A stretch of 64,000 nucleotides of DNA, from contig NZ_CP043342.1 of the NCBI RefSeq assembly GCF_003594935.2, forward strand, positions 2,046,001 to 2,110,000, written 5' to 3'. Below, piece by piece: positions 18,015 to 26,232 of the stretch. Position 1 is the first letter of the stretch, and each line of letters starts with the position of its first letter. Under the pieces are notes generated by a model. The model saw only the letters and a list, made by a program, of their open reading frames with translations, had not been told where the DNA came from and did not search any database. The DNA is from Enterobacter huaxiensis. GTDB lineage: Bacteria; Pseudomonadota; Gammaproteobacteria; Enterobacterales; Enterobacteriaceae. The translations under genes were made by a program, and so were the position numbers.

Positions 18015-19088
18015 ATGAACACTGATAATAATTATGCTTTTCCCGTCGTCTCAACCGCAAGCAATGAAGAGATTAAGGCGAACTACTGGAAATGCCTGTA
18101 TACCTCTGCTGATAAAAAAATGCTTCAGTACTGGGTGATTTTGCCAAATCGTGTTAAACCAGCTGAACTAACACCGCAGCACCTTCCTGAAGTCGGCTTG
18201 ACGAACTTGGGTCGCTATGCCAGCGATGATGCTCAGCCCTATATGGAAGTTTGGGCCGCTTATGAACGCTGTCAGTGGGAGATGAATCCCTCGGATTGGC
18301 TGTTTAATAAACTGGAACTGATGGGCGAGAAAGTGTTGAACCAGCGCTTGATTGCGCATCCTTCCGGTAGTGGCCTTTTTGCAGATGTGCTAACTCTCAA
18401 AACGCACTCGTCCGGCGACGAGGTCATTTCACGTTATACCGTACAGAAAGATTACAATCCGCAAGAAGGTGGCGGGAATTATTTCCTGATTAAAGCGGCC
18501 TGTGCCGCTCGTGACTACCCTGCGCTGGCGAATGATATTTACTTGACTGTAGTGAACTGGGATTTACTGCATCGTAGTAACCTGGCTCTGGCTGAACTGC
18601 TTAAGACCGTGAGCCTCAGCGCTAAAAACAGCAGTGGATTTAAAGTACCGGAATCCTGGCAGGTGAATCCCCTTACAGAAACGCGTCTGGTGGTCGAGCA
18701 CTCGTTTGATGGCACTAACTACGGCGTCATTAATCTTTGCTTTTTTTCGCAGGAGATGTTGTTTACCGCGCAGGATGTTTTTAGCGTTTCGATTAAACGG
18801 TTTCACGATCGAGAACCTGCCGTTACGCTTAAGACTGAAGCACTTGCTACTATTCCAAATGAGTTTAATCCATCCCTGGGAAAAACACTGTGGACATGCC
18901 GGGGGGAAATGTTCAGCGCAGAGGAAGAAATGCGCGCTGTTTACCAGTGCTATATTTTTAGCGTGGGCAAAGTCTGGTGCTATGCTGAACTGATTGGCAG
19001 ACACCGTAACTATCTTGATTACCACTTCGAGGCGAATAAGCGCTGCCTCGAAATCATCCTGTCAACATTCCATATAGAAAATGTCTAA
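18015..19088 (+). CDS. Unrecognised 357-residue protein of the vgrG module, possible chaperone or adaptor
   Basis: Soluble, without signal peptide or membrane segment, preceded by GAAGAGG. The two halves (about 20-190 and 205-357) have a similar run of strands and a closing helix, loosely reminiscent of DcrB/Mog1-like folds used by Eag chaperones; this resemblance is weak and by eye only. The C-terminal 80 residues recur as a decayed copy at 26333-26572, with LWTCRGE, SAEE.MRA, YIFS and HFEANKRCLEIILST in the same order. It is not a DUF4123-type adaptor by any motif I can see. Linkage to the VgrG/PAAR module suggests a role in loading cargo. Confidence 0.68.
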   Translation: MNTDNNYAFPVVSTASNEEIKANYWKCLYTSADKKMLQYWVILPNRVKPAELTPQHLPEVGLTNLGRYASDDAQPYMEVWAAYERCQWEMNPSDWLFNKLELMGEKVLNQRLIAHPSGSGLFADVLTLKTHSSGDEVISRYTVQKDYNPQEGGGNYFLIKAACAARDYPALANDIYLTVVNWDLLHRSNLALAELLKTVSLSAKNSSGFKVPESWQVNPLTETRLVVEHSFDGTNYGVINLCFFSQEMLFTAQDVFSVSIKRFHDREPAVTLKTEALATIPNEFNPSLGKTLWTCRGEMFSAEEEMRAVYQCYIFSVGKVWCYAELIGRHRNYLDYHFEANKRCLEIILSTFHIENV

Positions 19089-19211
19089 TCTTTGACTCGA
19101 TATTGAGGACAAATTCATGCGTAAGCGTAACTTTTCTTTTTTTTAGATGATCGGTGACTTTGGCGATTTCCCTGCATTGTTAATATCATCTCCAGCCTAA
19201 ACCGTCACGAT

Positions 19212-19262
19212 CAGGAGTCGAGGCTGGACTTCATGAGCCGTCTGACGGCGCGCTGGAGGGAT
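19212..19262 (+). pseudogene. Internal vgrG remnant
   Basis: About 50 bases match the vgrG segment encoding QESSLDFISRLMELEG (compare 14920-14970 and 20299-20349), with substitutions and frame loss after SRL. No VgrG reading frame flanks it. It shows that another vgrG copy once stood between the 357-residue gene and the Tsi6-like gene. The fragment creates a false in-frame 5' extension (ATG 19233) to the next gene. Confidence 0.7.
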
Positions 19263-19322
19263 TATGCCAGAGCAAGCTTTCACAGATGCTTTCAAGCGAA
19301 AAGGATATATTTAAGGTGGAGC

Positions 19323-19670
19323 ATGCGTAAAGAAAATTACACTGCGCTGGATTATATCAATGATGCTATTGATGCAATTAATCATCGATTAGAACAAAAC
19401 CCTATATTTTCTTTATATGTTATGGCGAAGAATCAGTTAGATTATATTAAATCTATTCTCGTCGGTATTGAAAAAGATAAAGGTAAATTACACACATTAA
19501 ATCTTGGAGTGCTTGCGTCCAAAGAATTTCATACTACCGATGCCGAACTTGCTCAGCATTTGTCTAATGCTAATTATATAGCTTCGCAGATGTTACAAGG
19601 ATTGAAGATTATTCTTCCCCATGAGCAAGACCTGGAGTACTTGAAAAGGCAAAGAAGATATCGCAAGTGA
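19323..19670 (+). CDS. Tsi6-like immunity protein, copy 1
   Basis: 115 residues from ATG 19323, with AAGGTGGA directly upstream; the longer frame from 19233 comes from a vgrG scrap. The sequence pattern (NQLDYIKSIL near 36, KLHTLNLGVLASKEF near 53-67, TTDAELAQHL, YIASQMLQGLKI) resembles the Tsi6 immunity family, which neutralises NAD(P)-glycohydrolase effectors such as Tse6. No such toxin domain is found in the window, so this looks like an orphan immunity gene. It is about 80 percent identical by eye to the protein encoded at 25164-25511. The family assignment is from recalled patterns. Confidence 0.7.
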   Translation: MRKENYTALDYINDAIDAINHRLEQNPIFSLYVMAKNQLDYIKSILVGIEKDKGKLHTLNLGVLASKEFHTTDAELAQHLSNANYIASQMLQGLKIILPHEQDLEYLKRQRRYRK

Positions 19671-19721
19671 TAAGCAACGTTTGATTAACGATTTAAATGT
19701 AAACGTTCTGATATCGAAACG

Positions 19722-19856
19722 GAAAAGTAGTTTTATTTTTTGGCAAGCGAAGTCAATCTTACAGTTACTCATTATCACATCAAGGGCGTTTCCGCTTTGC
19801 ATATTGAGATGAGTTAACTTCTGGTACTGAGATTCGTCCATAGTGGAATAAAGATT
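19722..19856 (+). repeat. vgrG leader repeat, copy A
   Basis: The 135 bases upstream of vgrG copy 2 recur at 26099-26232 with few substitutions and two single-base indels; the repeat continues into the first codons of vgrG. It holds no open frame. It may carry the promoter and leader of vgrG copy 2, and it could have acted as a recombination site. The leader of vgrG copy 1 keeps only a short part of it, the TGGAATAA stretch before the ATG. Confidence 0.8.
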
Positions 19857-21785
19857 ATGCTCAACCGAATTACCGTTCAGCTCCCGGTGGAGGGGCTTCT
19901 GTTCTGGAAACTGACGGGCCGCGAGGCGATGTCCGAGTCGTTTGCGCTGACGCTGACCCTGCTCGGCACGGATGCGCGCATTGACCGCAGCAAATTGCTC
20001 GGGCAACCGGTCACGGTGACCATCCCGACGCAGAACCTGCTCTCCTCCCGCTATATCAACGGCAAAGTCACGCGCGTGGCGGTGAGCGCCGTTGAGCTGA
20101 CGGGCACCCGCTACGCGGTGTACCAGTTGACGGTGGAGCCGGACCTGTGGCCGATGAAGCGCGACCGCAACCTGCGTATCTTCCAGGGGCAGACGGTGCC
20201 GCAGATAGTGAAAACCCTGCTGGGCGAGCATCAGGTCAACGTGGAGGATAAACTCACCGGCAGCTACCGGGTGTGGGACTACTGCGTGCAGTATCAGGAG
20301 TCGAGCCTGGACTTCATCAGCCGCCTGATGGAGCTGGAGGGGATTGCCTATTACTTCAGCCACGAGGACGATAAACACACCCTGGTGTTGACCGACGCCG
20401 CCACCCAGCACCAGCCGTTCAGCGGCTACGAAGTCATCCCTTACCATCAGACGCCGTCCGGCGGCAGTACGGACGAAGAGGGGATCGGGCAGTGGGCGCT
20501 GGAGGACAGCGTGACGCCGGGGATTTACAGCCTCGACGACTATGACTTCCGCAAGCCGAACGCGTGGCTGTTCCAGGCCCAGCAGAACCCGGCGTCGCCG
20601 AAGCCGGGCAGCATCGACGTGTACGACTGGCCGGGGCGCTTTGTGGAGCAGGGGCACGCGGAGTTCTACGCCCGCATCCGGCAGGAGCGCTGGCAGGTTG
20701 AGCATCAGCAGATTCAGGCCACCGCCACGGCGGCGGGGATCGCGCCCGGGCACACCTTTACGCTGACCAATGCGCCGTTCTTCAGCGACAACGGTGAATA
20801 TCTGGTGACGGCGGCGGGCTACCACTTCGAAGAGAACCGCTACGCCAGCGGCGAGGGGGAAACCATTCACCGTACCGATTTCAGCGTTATCCCGGCGTCG
20901 GTGTCGTACCGCCCGGCGCAAAGCACGGCGTGGCCGCGCACCTACGGCCCGCAGACGGCGAAAGTCGTGGGGCCGCAGGGGGAGAGTATCTGGACGGATA
21001 AATATGGCCGCGTGAAGGTGAAATTCCACTGGGACCGCCTGGCGAAAGGTGATGACACCAGCTCCTGCTGGGTGCGCGTGTCGAGCGCCTGGGCGGGCCA
21101 GGGCTACGGCGGGGTGCAGATCCCGCGCGTCGGGGATGAGGTTGTGGTGGACTTTATTAACGGCGACCCGGACCGTCCGATTATTACCGGCCGCGTGTAC
21201 AACGAAGCCAGCATGCCGCCGTGGGCGCTGCCGGCCGCGGCAACGCAGATGGGCTTTATGAGCCGCTCGAAAGACGGCTCCGTGGACAATGCGAATGCCC
21301 TGCGATTTGAGGACAAAGCGGGCGCAGAGCAGGTGTGGATCCAGGCCGAGCGCAACTTGGATATCAACGTCAAAAACGACGAGTCGCATTCTACTGAAAA
21401 AAATCGTACTCAGTTTGTTGGGGAAGATGAAACCTTACGGGTAGCAAAAAATCAGACCGCGGGGGTTAAAGAGAACGTCATTTGCCTGACGGGTAACAGT
21501 CGCAGTGATAAAGTGGTTAACGACTATATTCTTTCGGCGGGTAATACGCTGAGGCTGGAATGCGGTGAAAGCGCCATTGAATTATCGAAAGATGGCAGCG
21601 TTAATATCATTGGCAATAACTTTAACTTTACCGCTAAGCAGAATGCGCAAATAAACACGCTTTCCGGCGAACTGCATTTAAACCCTGATGATGGAAGCAA
21701 TGCCATCGATCCTCCTGGCGCATCCCATCAGGGTGAAATCCAGCAGGAAGTGGATAGTTTTTTTGTTATTAATGGCAATAAGTAA
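19857..21785 (+). CDS. vgrG: T6SS spike protein VgrG, copy 2
   Basis: 642 residues. It is nearly identical to copy 1 up to about residue 475 and then unrelated, with a different beta shaft and a C-terminal tail ending in acidic and polar residues. All VgrG core motifs are present (YGRVKVKFHWDR, GVQIPRVGDEVVVDF). A 371-bp stretch (20490-20860) is base-for-base identical to copy 1. It heads a second cargo module: an Eag chaperone starts 11 bases after it, then a prePAAR effector with ADP-ribosyltransferase, then its immunity gene. The divergent tail presumably matches this particular PAAR effector. Confidence 0.96.
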   Translation: MLNRITVQLPVEGLLFWKLTGREAMSESFALTLTLLGTDARIDRSKLLGQPVTVTIPTQNLLSSRYINGKVTRVAVSAVELTGTRYAVYQLTVEPDLWPMKRDRNLRIFQGQTVPQIVKTLLGEHQVNVEDKLTGSYRVWDYCVQYQESSLDFISRLMELEGIAYYFSHEDDKHTLVLTDAATQHQPFSGYEVIPYHQTPSGGSTDEEGIGQWALEDSVTPGIYSLDDYDFRKPNAWLFQAQQNPASPKPGSIDVYDWPGRFVEQGHAEFYARIRQERWQVEHQQIQATATAAGIAPGHTFTLTNAPFFSDNGEYLVTAAGYHFEENRYASGEGETIHRTDFSVIPASVSYRPAQSTAWPRTYGPQTAKVVGPQGESIWTDKYGRVKVKFHWDRLAKGDDTSSCWVRVSSAWAGQGYGGVQIPRVGDEVVVDFINGDPDRPIITGRVYNEASMPPWALPAAATQMGFMSRSKDGSVDNANALRFEDKAGAEQVWIQAERNLDINVKNDESHSTEKNRTQFVGEDETLRVAKNQTAGVKENVICLTGNSRSDKVVNDYILSAGNTLRLECGESAIELSKDGSVNIIGNNFNFTAKQNAQINTLSGELHLNPDDGSNAIDPPGASHQGEIQQEVDSFFVINGNK

Positions 21786-21796
21786 GAGTAACCTGA

Positions 21797-22591
21797 ATGG
21801 CTGAATATATTCTTCAGGAAGCATCCCTCGCCTTACCTGATGTGTTTAAAGACAGAACCATGAATTTATTTACCCTGAGTGATAACGGAGCCAGCGAGTT
21901 TACTTTTGTTGTTTCTCGTGCGAGTGCTAAAAACGAAGATAAAGTTCATGATGCGGCAACACGGCTGGTACGTGAACTGGAAATTACGGTGCCCGATTTT
22001 CGTCTCGAATCCTCTCAGATGACCTCTGTTGATGGTCACCCGGCGGTTGAGCTTTTTTATCAGTTCAAAAATGATAATGCGATCATCTTCCAGAGGCAGA
22101 CCGTTATTTTGCTCGGTGACCATCCTGGCGGCCAAAAGATGGTGTGTTATATCGGTACTTGTCCGGGCGAGTTTAGTGATTATTATCATAATCAATATCA
22201 GGAAATTATCCGCAGTATTAAGTTCCACAAACCTGCTGAGACTGAAACCCAAGAAATGCTCGCTGCCGACAGCCAGGGGCCATTTTTTGCGCTTGATAGT
22301 GAGAGTAAGGTACTGAGTGTCTTTGAAAACATTCAGGAACTGTATGGCCACCTTTCGCTTCAGCGGGCGAAAGAGGGGCAGTATTTGCTTTTTGAAAAGC
22401 GGGGTAAACCACTCAGTATTGCACCCGTTCCGGACAGCCAACCCCTTCGTTACGCGCTCTGGACGACTTCCTCAGACAAATCACATCACTTGCTTTCACA
22501 GCTTTCCGTATGCCGCCAGGTCTCTGGTTCTGACCAACTTAATACACCCGATCGGATACGTGGGTATCTGATGGCACAGCGAGCCGAATAG
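21797..22591 (+). CDS. Eag-type effector chaperone (DUF1795/DcrB-like) with C-terminal extension
   Basis: Residues 1-150 match the DUF1795 (Eag) family: LPDVFKDRTMNLFTL near 13-27, FVVSRASA near 37, FQRQTVIL near 97-104, and the closing EIIRSIKFHK. Eag chaperones hold the N-terminal membrane helices of prePAAR effectors in soluble form until loading on VgrG. The gene lies between vgrG and such an effector, exactly where expected. Unlike typical Eag proteins of about 145 residues, this one has a second region of some 110 residues (155-264, from FFALDSESK) that I do not recognise; it may contact the toxin domain or VgrG. Confidence 0.85.
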   Translation: MAEYILQEASLALPDVFKDRTMNLFTLSDNGASEFTFVVSRASAKNEDKVHDAATRLVRELEITVPDFRLESSQMTSVDGHPAVELFYQFKNDNAIIFQRQTVILLGDHPGGQKMVCYIGTCPGEFSDYYHNQYQEIIRSIKFHKPAETETQEMLAADSQGPFFALDSESKVLSVFENIQELYGHLSLQRAKEGQYLLFEKRGKPLSIAPVPDSQPLRYALWTTSSDKSHHLLSQLSVCRQVSGSDQLNTPDRIRGYLMAQRAE

Positions 22592-22593
22592 TC

Positions 22594-23934
22594 ATGTCTG
22601 AATGTCTGGCCGCTCGCGTAGATGATGAGATTGCTCATACAGCCTCAAAAGGCTGGATGATCGCGGGATTGGTTGGTGGGGCAATTCTGGGCGCAGCTGC
22701 CGTTGTCGTCACCGGAGGGACCGCGCTGGTTGCTGTTTCTGCCGTTGCGGCTGGGGCATGTGCTGCGGGTGGGTTGGGTGAGCTCCTCGGTAGTATGTCA
22801 TGGGCTCCACGCCATACAACCGGTACGCTAAAAGAAGGTTCTCCCAATGTCTTTATCAACAGCCGAAAGGCTATCCGCGCTCATCTGTCAGCCGGAGAGT
22901 GTGATGAGCACAGCGGTAGCCTGCAACGGGTTGCGGAAGGTTCGATAAAAGTTTACATCAACAACTTTCCCGCCTCTCGCACAGGCGATAAGTTGACTTG
23001 CAGCGCCGAGATTAGCCAGGGATCGCGAAATGTTATTATCGGTGGAAGCAGGGTTCAGACAGATGAAATAAGTCCTGAAATACCGGAATGGGTGAACTGG
23101 ACGATGCTCGCCGTTGGTGCCGGAGCCATGGCGGTGCTGGCCAGTCCGGCAATCGCACTTCTGAGTACACTCGGTGCGATGGGCGGTGGAACTGTGGGTA
23201 GCTACGCGGGTGGAATGCTGTTTGGCGAAGGCAGCGACGGTCAGAAATGGGGGATGCTGATCGGCTCCGTTATCGGCGGTGGAGCTGGCATCAAGGGTGG
23301 GGCAAGGCTTGATGCGTGGCGGGCTGGTAAAATACCGGCAGTCAGACCTGTCGAAGCAAGCCCATTAGGCGCTACAGCTTTAAATAAACCGAAGATAAGT
23401 TTATCCGAGGCTGTAGGTAAAGACCTGTCGAATACATGGATAACGAAGGGAAGACAACTTGCTGAACAAGGGGATAAACGACTCTCCTCCCTGCTAACTG
23501 ATGATGAAGTAGGGGCTCTTTATGGTTATACTACGAATGAAGGTTATCCGATGGTTAACAATGCGCTAAGAGGTCAGGCTGAACTTACACCAGAAATACA
23601 AGCCTTTGCGGATCACGCCACTAACGCGCTTGATAAGCTTCCTTCCTATAAGGGGATAACATATCGAGGCGCGATGTTACCTGAAAACGTACTAATGGAA
23701 AACCAGGTGGGTAATGTTGTTTCTGATCCAGCATTTATGAGCACCGATCAGAAAGTTCCTTTTTCAGGAGATATCACGATTAAAATTAATGGTAAAACAG
23801 GTAAGCCTATTGATTTTCTTTCTGAATATAAAGGAACTGAAACGGAAGTGCTTTTCAAACCAGGTACCAAATTTGAAGTTGTTGAGCGTGTTGATTCTGG
23901 TGGTAAAACCGCGCTTACATATAAGGAATTATAA
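22594..23934 (+). CDS. prePAAR/PAAR T6SS effector with C-terminal arginine-type ADP-ribosyltransferase (Tre-like)
   Basis: 446 residues. The prePAAR motif AAR..D...H is at 6-15 (AARVDDEIAH). A first membrane region (about 20-62) is followed by the PAAR domain (about 70-155), then a second membrane region (about 165-232), the two-TM-region layout of Tse6-like effectors. The toxin domain (about 265-446) has the R-S-E signature of mono-ADP-ribosyltransferases: Arg358 in TYRGA, FMST at 381-384, and an ExE pair E416/E418 in GTETEV. All catalytic residues are present, so it should be active. The Serratia Tre1 effector of this kind modifies FtsZ; the target here is unknown. Confidence 0.9.
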   Translation: MSECLAARVDDEIAHTASKGWMIAGLVGGAILGAAAVVVTGGTALVAVSAVAAGACAAGGLGELLGSMSWAPRHTTGTLKEGSPNVFINSRKAIRAHLSAGECDEHSGSLQRVAEGSIKVYINNFPASRTGDKLTCSAEISQGSRNVIIGGSRVQTDEISPEIPEWVNWTMLAVGAGAMAVLASPAIALLSTLGAMGGGTVGSYAGGMLFGEGSDGQKWGMLIGSVIGGGAGIKGGARLDAWRAGKIPAVRPVEASPLGATALNKPKISLSEAVGKDLSNTWITKGRQLAEQGDKRLSSLLTDDEVGALYGYTTNEGYPMVNNALRGQAELTPEIQAFADHATNALDKLPSYKGITYRGAMLPENVLMENQVGNVVSDPAFMSTDQKVPFSGDITIKINGKTGKPIDFLSEYKGTETEVLFKPGTKFEVVERVDSGGKTALTYKEL

Positions 23935-25034
23935 TGATCGATCTGCACACTGATTTAAATACGTTACTAAAGTATGTGGACAAATATCGACACTACTTAC
24001 CCGTTAGCAGTCCTTTGGTTCAGCGGAGGATGCAGTATACTTATGATAATAAACCCTTAGAATCATCGTCGAATAGTGATGCACAAAAACAATGGGACTT
24101 AACACCGTCATGTAACATCTCACTAGCGGAATCGCGAGATCGTGCTGTTGGTGCGCTTATTGGTCTTGCTGTTGGAGATGCTGTAGGGACGACACTCGAA
24201 TTTTTACCTCGTGACAAAGCACACGTCAAAGATATGACAGGTGGTGGGCCATTTCGACTTCGCGCAGGCGAATGGACGGATGATACATCCATGGCATTAT
24301 GTCTTGCGGAAACGCTTCTTGAGAAAGGTGATGCGGATACTATATGCTTCCGGAATAAGCTTTTGGCATGGTATCAGCATGGTTATAACAGTTCAAATGG
24401 CGTCTGTTTTGATATAGGTAATACAACGCGATTTGCTTTAGAACAATATTTAACAATTGGCCCAGGATGGAGCGGAAATACTGCGCCAGAAACTGCAGGT
24501 AATGCTTCTATTATCAGACAAGCCCCTGTCTCTATTTTTTTTAGAAAGTCATTAAGCAAAGCGTTTTATGAAGCTAAAAAACAGAGTATCGCAACACACG
24601 GTGCCGCGGAAGCAATAAATAGCACACAGTATTTAAGTTATTTGCTTGTGCATATGATTAACGGTAGCAATAAAGATTTTGTTTTTTCTCCGCACGTTAT
24701 GCCGCTTCAGCCACGCGTAATGATTATCAACGCGGGTGAATATAAGCAAAAAACTCGCGATCAGATTCGTTCAAGTGGTTATGTTATCGATACGCTTGAG
24801 GCAGCGATGTGGTCGGTATGGAATACGGATAATTTCCGAGATGCAATTCTACTGGCCGCCAATCTTGCCGATGACGCTGACAGCGTTGCGGCGACGGCGG
24901 GGCAATTAGCTGGAGCATTATATGGTTATTCCGGTATTCCGCAGGATTGGAAAAATAAACTCGTGCAACACGAACGTATCGCCACAATGGCAGGTGAGTT
25001 ATTCGATAGAGCACCTGAGGACAATTTTTTATAA
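23934..25034 (+). CDS. ADP-ribosylglycohydrolase-type immunity protein (Tri-like)
   Basis: 366 residues, with its ATG overlapping the effector stop codon by one base (TAATG) and AAGGA just upstream, so it is translationally coupled to the toxin. From about residue 68 it is an ADP-ribosylglycohydrolase (DraG/ARH) fold: RAVGALIGLAVGDAVG, metal-binding WTDDT at 114-118, NASIIRQAP near 190, and DDADS at 313-317. The metal-binding aspartates are present, so hydrolysis of ADP-ribosyl-arginine is expected. A 65-residue N-terminal extension precedes the enzyme; in Tri1 such an extension plugs the toxin active site. The base composition is more AT-rich than in flanking core genes. Confidence 0.9.
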   Translation: MIDLHTDLNTLLKYVDKYRHYLPVSSPLVQRRMQYTYDNKPLESSSNSDAQKQWDLTPSCNISLAESRDRAVGALIGLAVGDAVGTTLEFLPRDKAHVKDMTGGGPFRLRAGEWTDDTSMALCLAETLLEKGDADTICFRNKLLAWYQHGYNSSNGVCFDIGNTTRFALEQYLTIGPGWSGNTAPETAGNASIIRQAPVSIFFRKSLSKAFYEAKKQSIATHGAAEAINSTQYLSYLLVHMINGSNKDFVFSPHVMPLQPRVMIINAGEYKQKTRDQIRSSGYVIDTLEAAMWSVWNTDNFRDAILLAANLADDADSVAATAGQLAGALYGYSGIPQDWKNKLVQHERIATMAGELFDRAPEDNFL

Positions 25035-25163
25035 TTGTATAATCCCTATGGCACGGCTATTTTTCCGTGCCTGATATTTGGTCAGTAAAAAAATATCTCT
25101 TCTAGTCATTAGGTGGAGGATTACAGTATATTTTCAATATAAAAGATATGTGTAAGATTGCTC

Positions 25164-25511
25164 ATGAATAAAGAAAATTATACCGAGTTGAATTATATCA
25201 ATGATGCCCTTGATATAATCAATCAACGATTGGAAGCAAAGCCTGATTTTTCACTGTATGTTATGGCGAAGTGCCAGTTGGATTATATCAAATCAATTTT
25301 AATAGGTGCTGAAAAAGATAAAAGTAAATTACATGCATTGAATCTTGGAGTGCTCGCGTCCAAAGAATTTGATACAACAGATGCCGAGCTTGCCCAGCAT
25401 TTATCTAATGCTAATTATATAGCTTCGCAGATGGGGCAAGGATTAAAGATCATTCTTCCTCATGAACAAGATGTGGAATATTTGAAAAGACAAAAAAGAT
25501 ATCGCAAGTGA
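25164..25511 (+). CDS. Tsi6-like immunity protein, copy 2
   Basis: 115 residues from ATG 25164; a TTG at 25158 is a weaker option. It is a close paralogue of the protein at 19323-19670, with identical length, the same NLGVLASKEF block and the same C-terminal YLKRQ..YRK end. It stands after the ADP-ribosylglycohydrolase gene, 129 bases away, without a cognate NAD-hydrolase effector. With copy 1 it suggests stockpiled orphan immunity genes. Confidence 0.7.
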   Translation: MNKENYTELNYINDALDIINQRLEAKPDFSLYVMAKCQLDYIKSILIGAEKDKSKLHALNLGVLASKEFDTTDAELAQHLSNANYIASQMGQGLKIILPHEQDVEYLKRQKRYRK

Positions 25512-25622
25512 TTGAGGTTTTTTTGTTTTAATGTCTGATAGACTGTGAACATTCTAGCCCCGATTGGTTTTATTTTTACTGTTTGCATGGCGACGAATAA
25601 AAAATGAGTGGAGAATGAAAAG

Positions 25623-26060
25623 ATGAAATGGATTGGTTGTATGTTTTTCATTCTTATCACTTTAGCATACATCTGGAATGGAAAAGATTTTTTCGGCAAA
25701 AAAAAACAATGGTTTCTGGCTGGGCTGATGTTCGTTCTGGTGCTAGTGACTACGGTTATTATTGGCTTTACGTTGAAATGGATCGCTCTGTCAATGTCAT
25801 TATTCTCCGTCGCAACGGCGAAACAATATTCGATTATCTTTTCCATGTCTTTCCTGTGTGTATGGGGATTAAAGGTTACCGTTGTGCTGCTCTGCACGAT
25901 TTTTCACGGGGTCATAGGGGCGCATAAAAAATACAATGCAGAAAATTATGAAAAAATATCGTCTATAACACGCGTCGTTGGGCCTGGCTTGCTTATCGTT
26001 GCTAAAAGCGTAGTTTCCCTGGCTTGCGTCCTTATGTTTTCAGGTTTATGGCTTAAATAA
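25623..26060 (+). CDS. Four-TM membrane protein, paralogue of the 17554 gene, orphan candidate immunity
   Basis: 145 residues from ATG 25623, nine bases after GGAG; the GTG at 25608 would add five residues. Four membrane segments and a basic HKKYNAENYEK loop match the protein at 17554-18000 from end to end. The bases before both start codons are also alike (TGAGAGGACAATGAAATA and TGAGTGGAGAATGAAAAG), so the whole gene was duplicated. No effector precedes it. Confidence 0.72.
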   Translation: MKWIGCMFFILITLAYIWNGKDFFGKKKQWFLAGLMFVLVLVTTVIIGFTLKWIALSMSLFSVATAKQYSIIFSMSFLCVWGLKVTVVLLCTIFHGVIGAHKKYNAENYEKISSITRVVGPGLLIVAKSVVSLACVLMFSGLWLK

Positions 26061-26098
26061 GCACGATATTAACTTAAAAATATCTCAGTGAAACTACA

Positions 26099-26232
26099 GG
26101 AAAAGTAGTTTTATTTATTGGCAAGCGAAGCAATCTTACAGCTACTCATTATCACATCAACGGCGTTTCATCTTTGCATATTGAGCTGAGTTAACTTCTG
26201 GCACTGAGATTCGTCCATAGTGGAATAAAGAT
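26099..26232 (+). repeat. vgrG leader repeat, copy B
   Basis: This matches the leader before vgrG copy 2 (19722-19856), but now precedes only a vgrG scrap. Together with the scrap it marks the former position of a further vgrG gene. The stretch from the end of the 4-TM gene to the ychF terminator (26061-26612) contains this repeat, two gene remnants and no intact gene. Confidence 0.8.

Noticed and set aside
19593..21389. 598-codon open frame on the minus strand across vgrG copy 2, with a similar one across copy 1 (15079-15903)
   Set aside because: It mirrors the strongly biased codons of vgrG, reads as Arg/His/Ala-rich protein without motifs and has no ribosome site.
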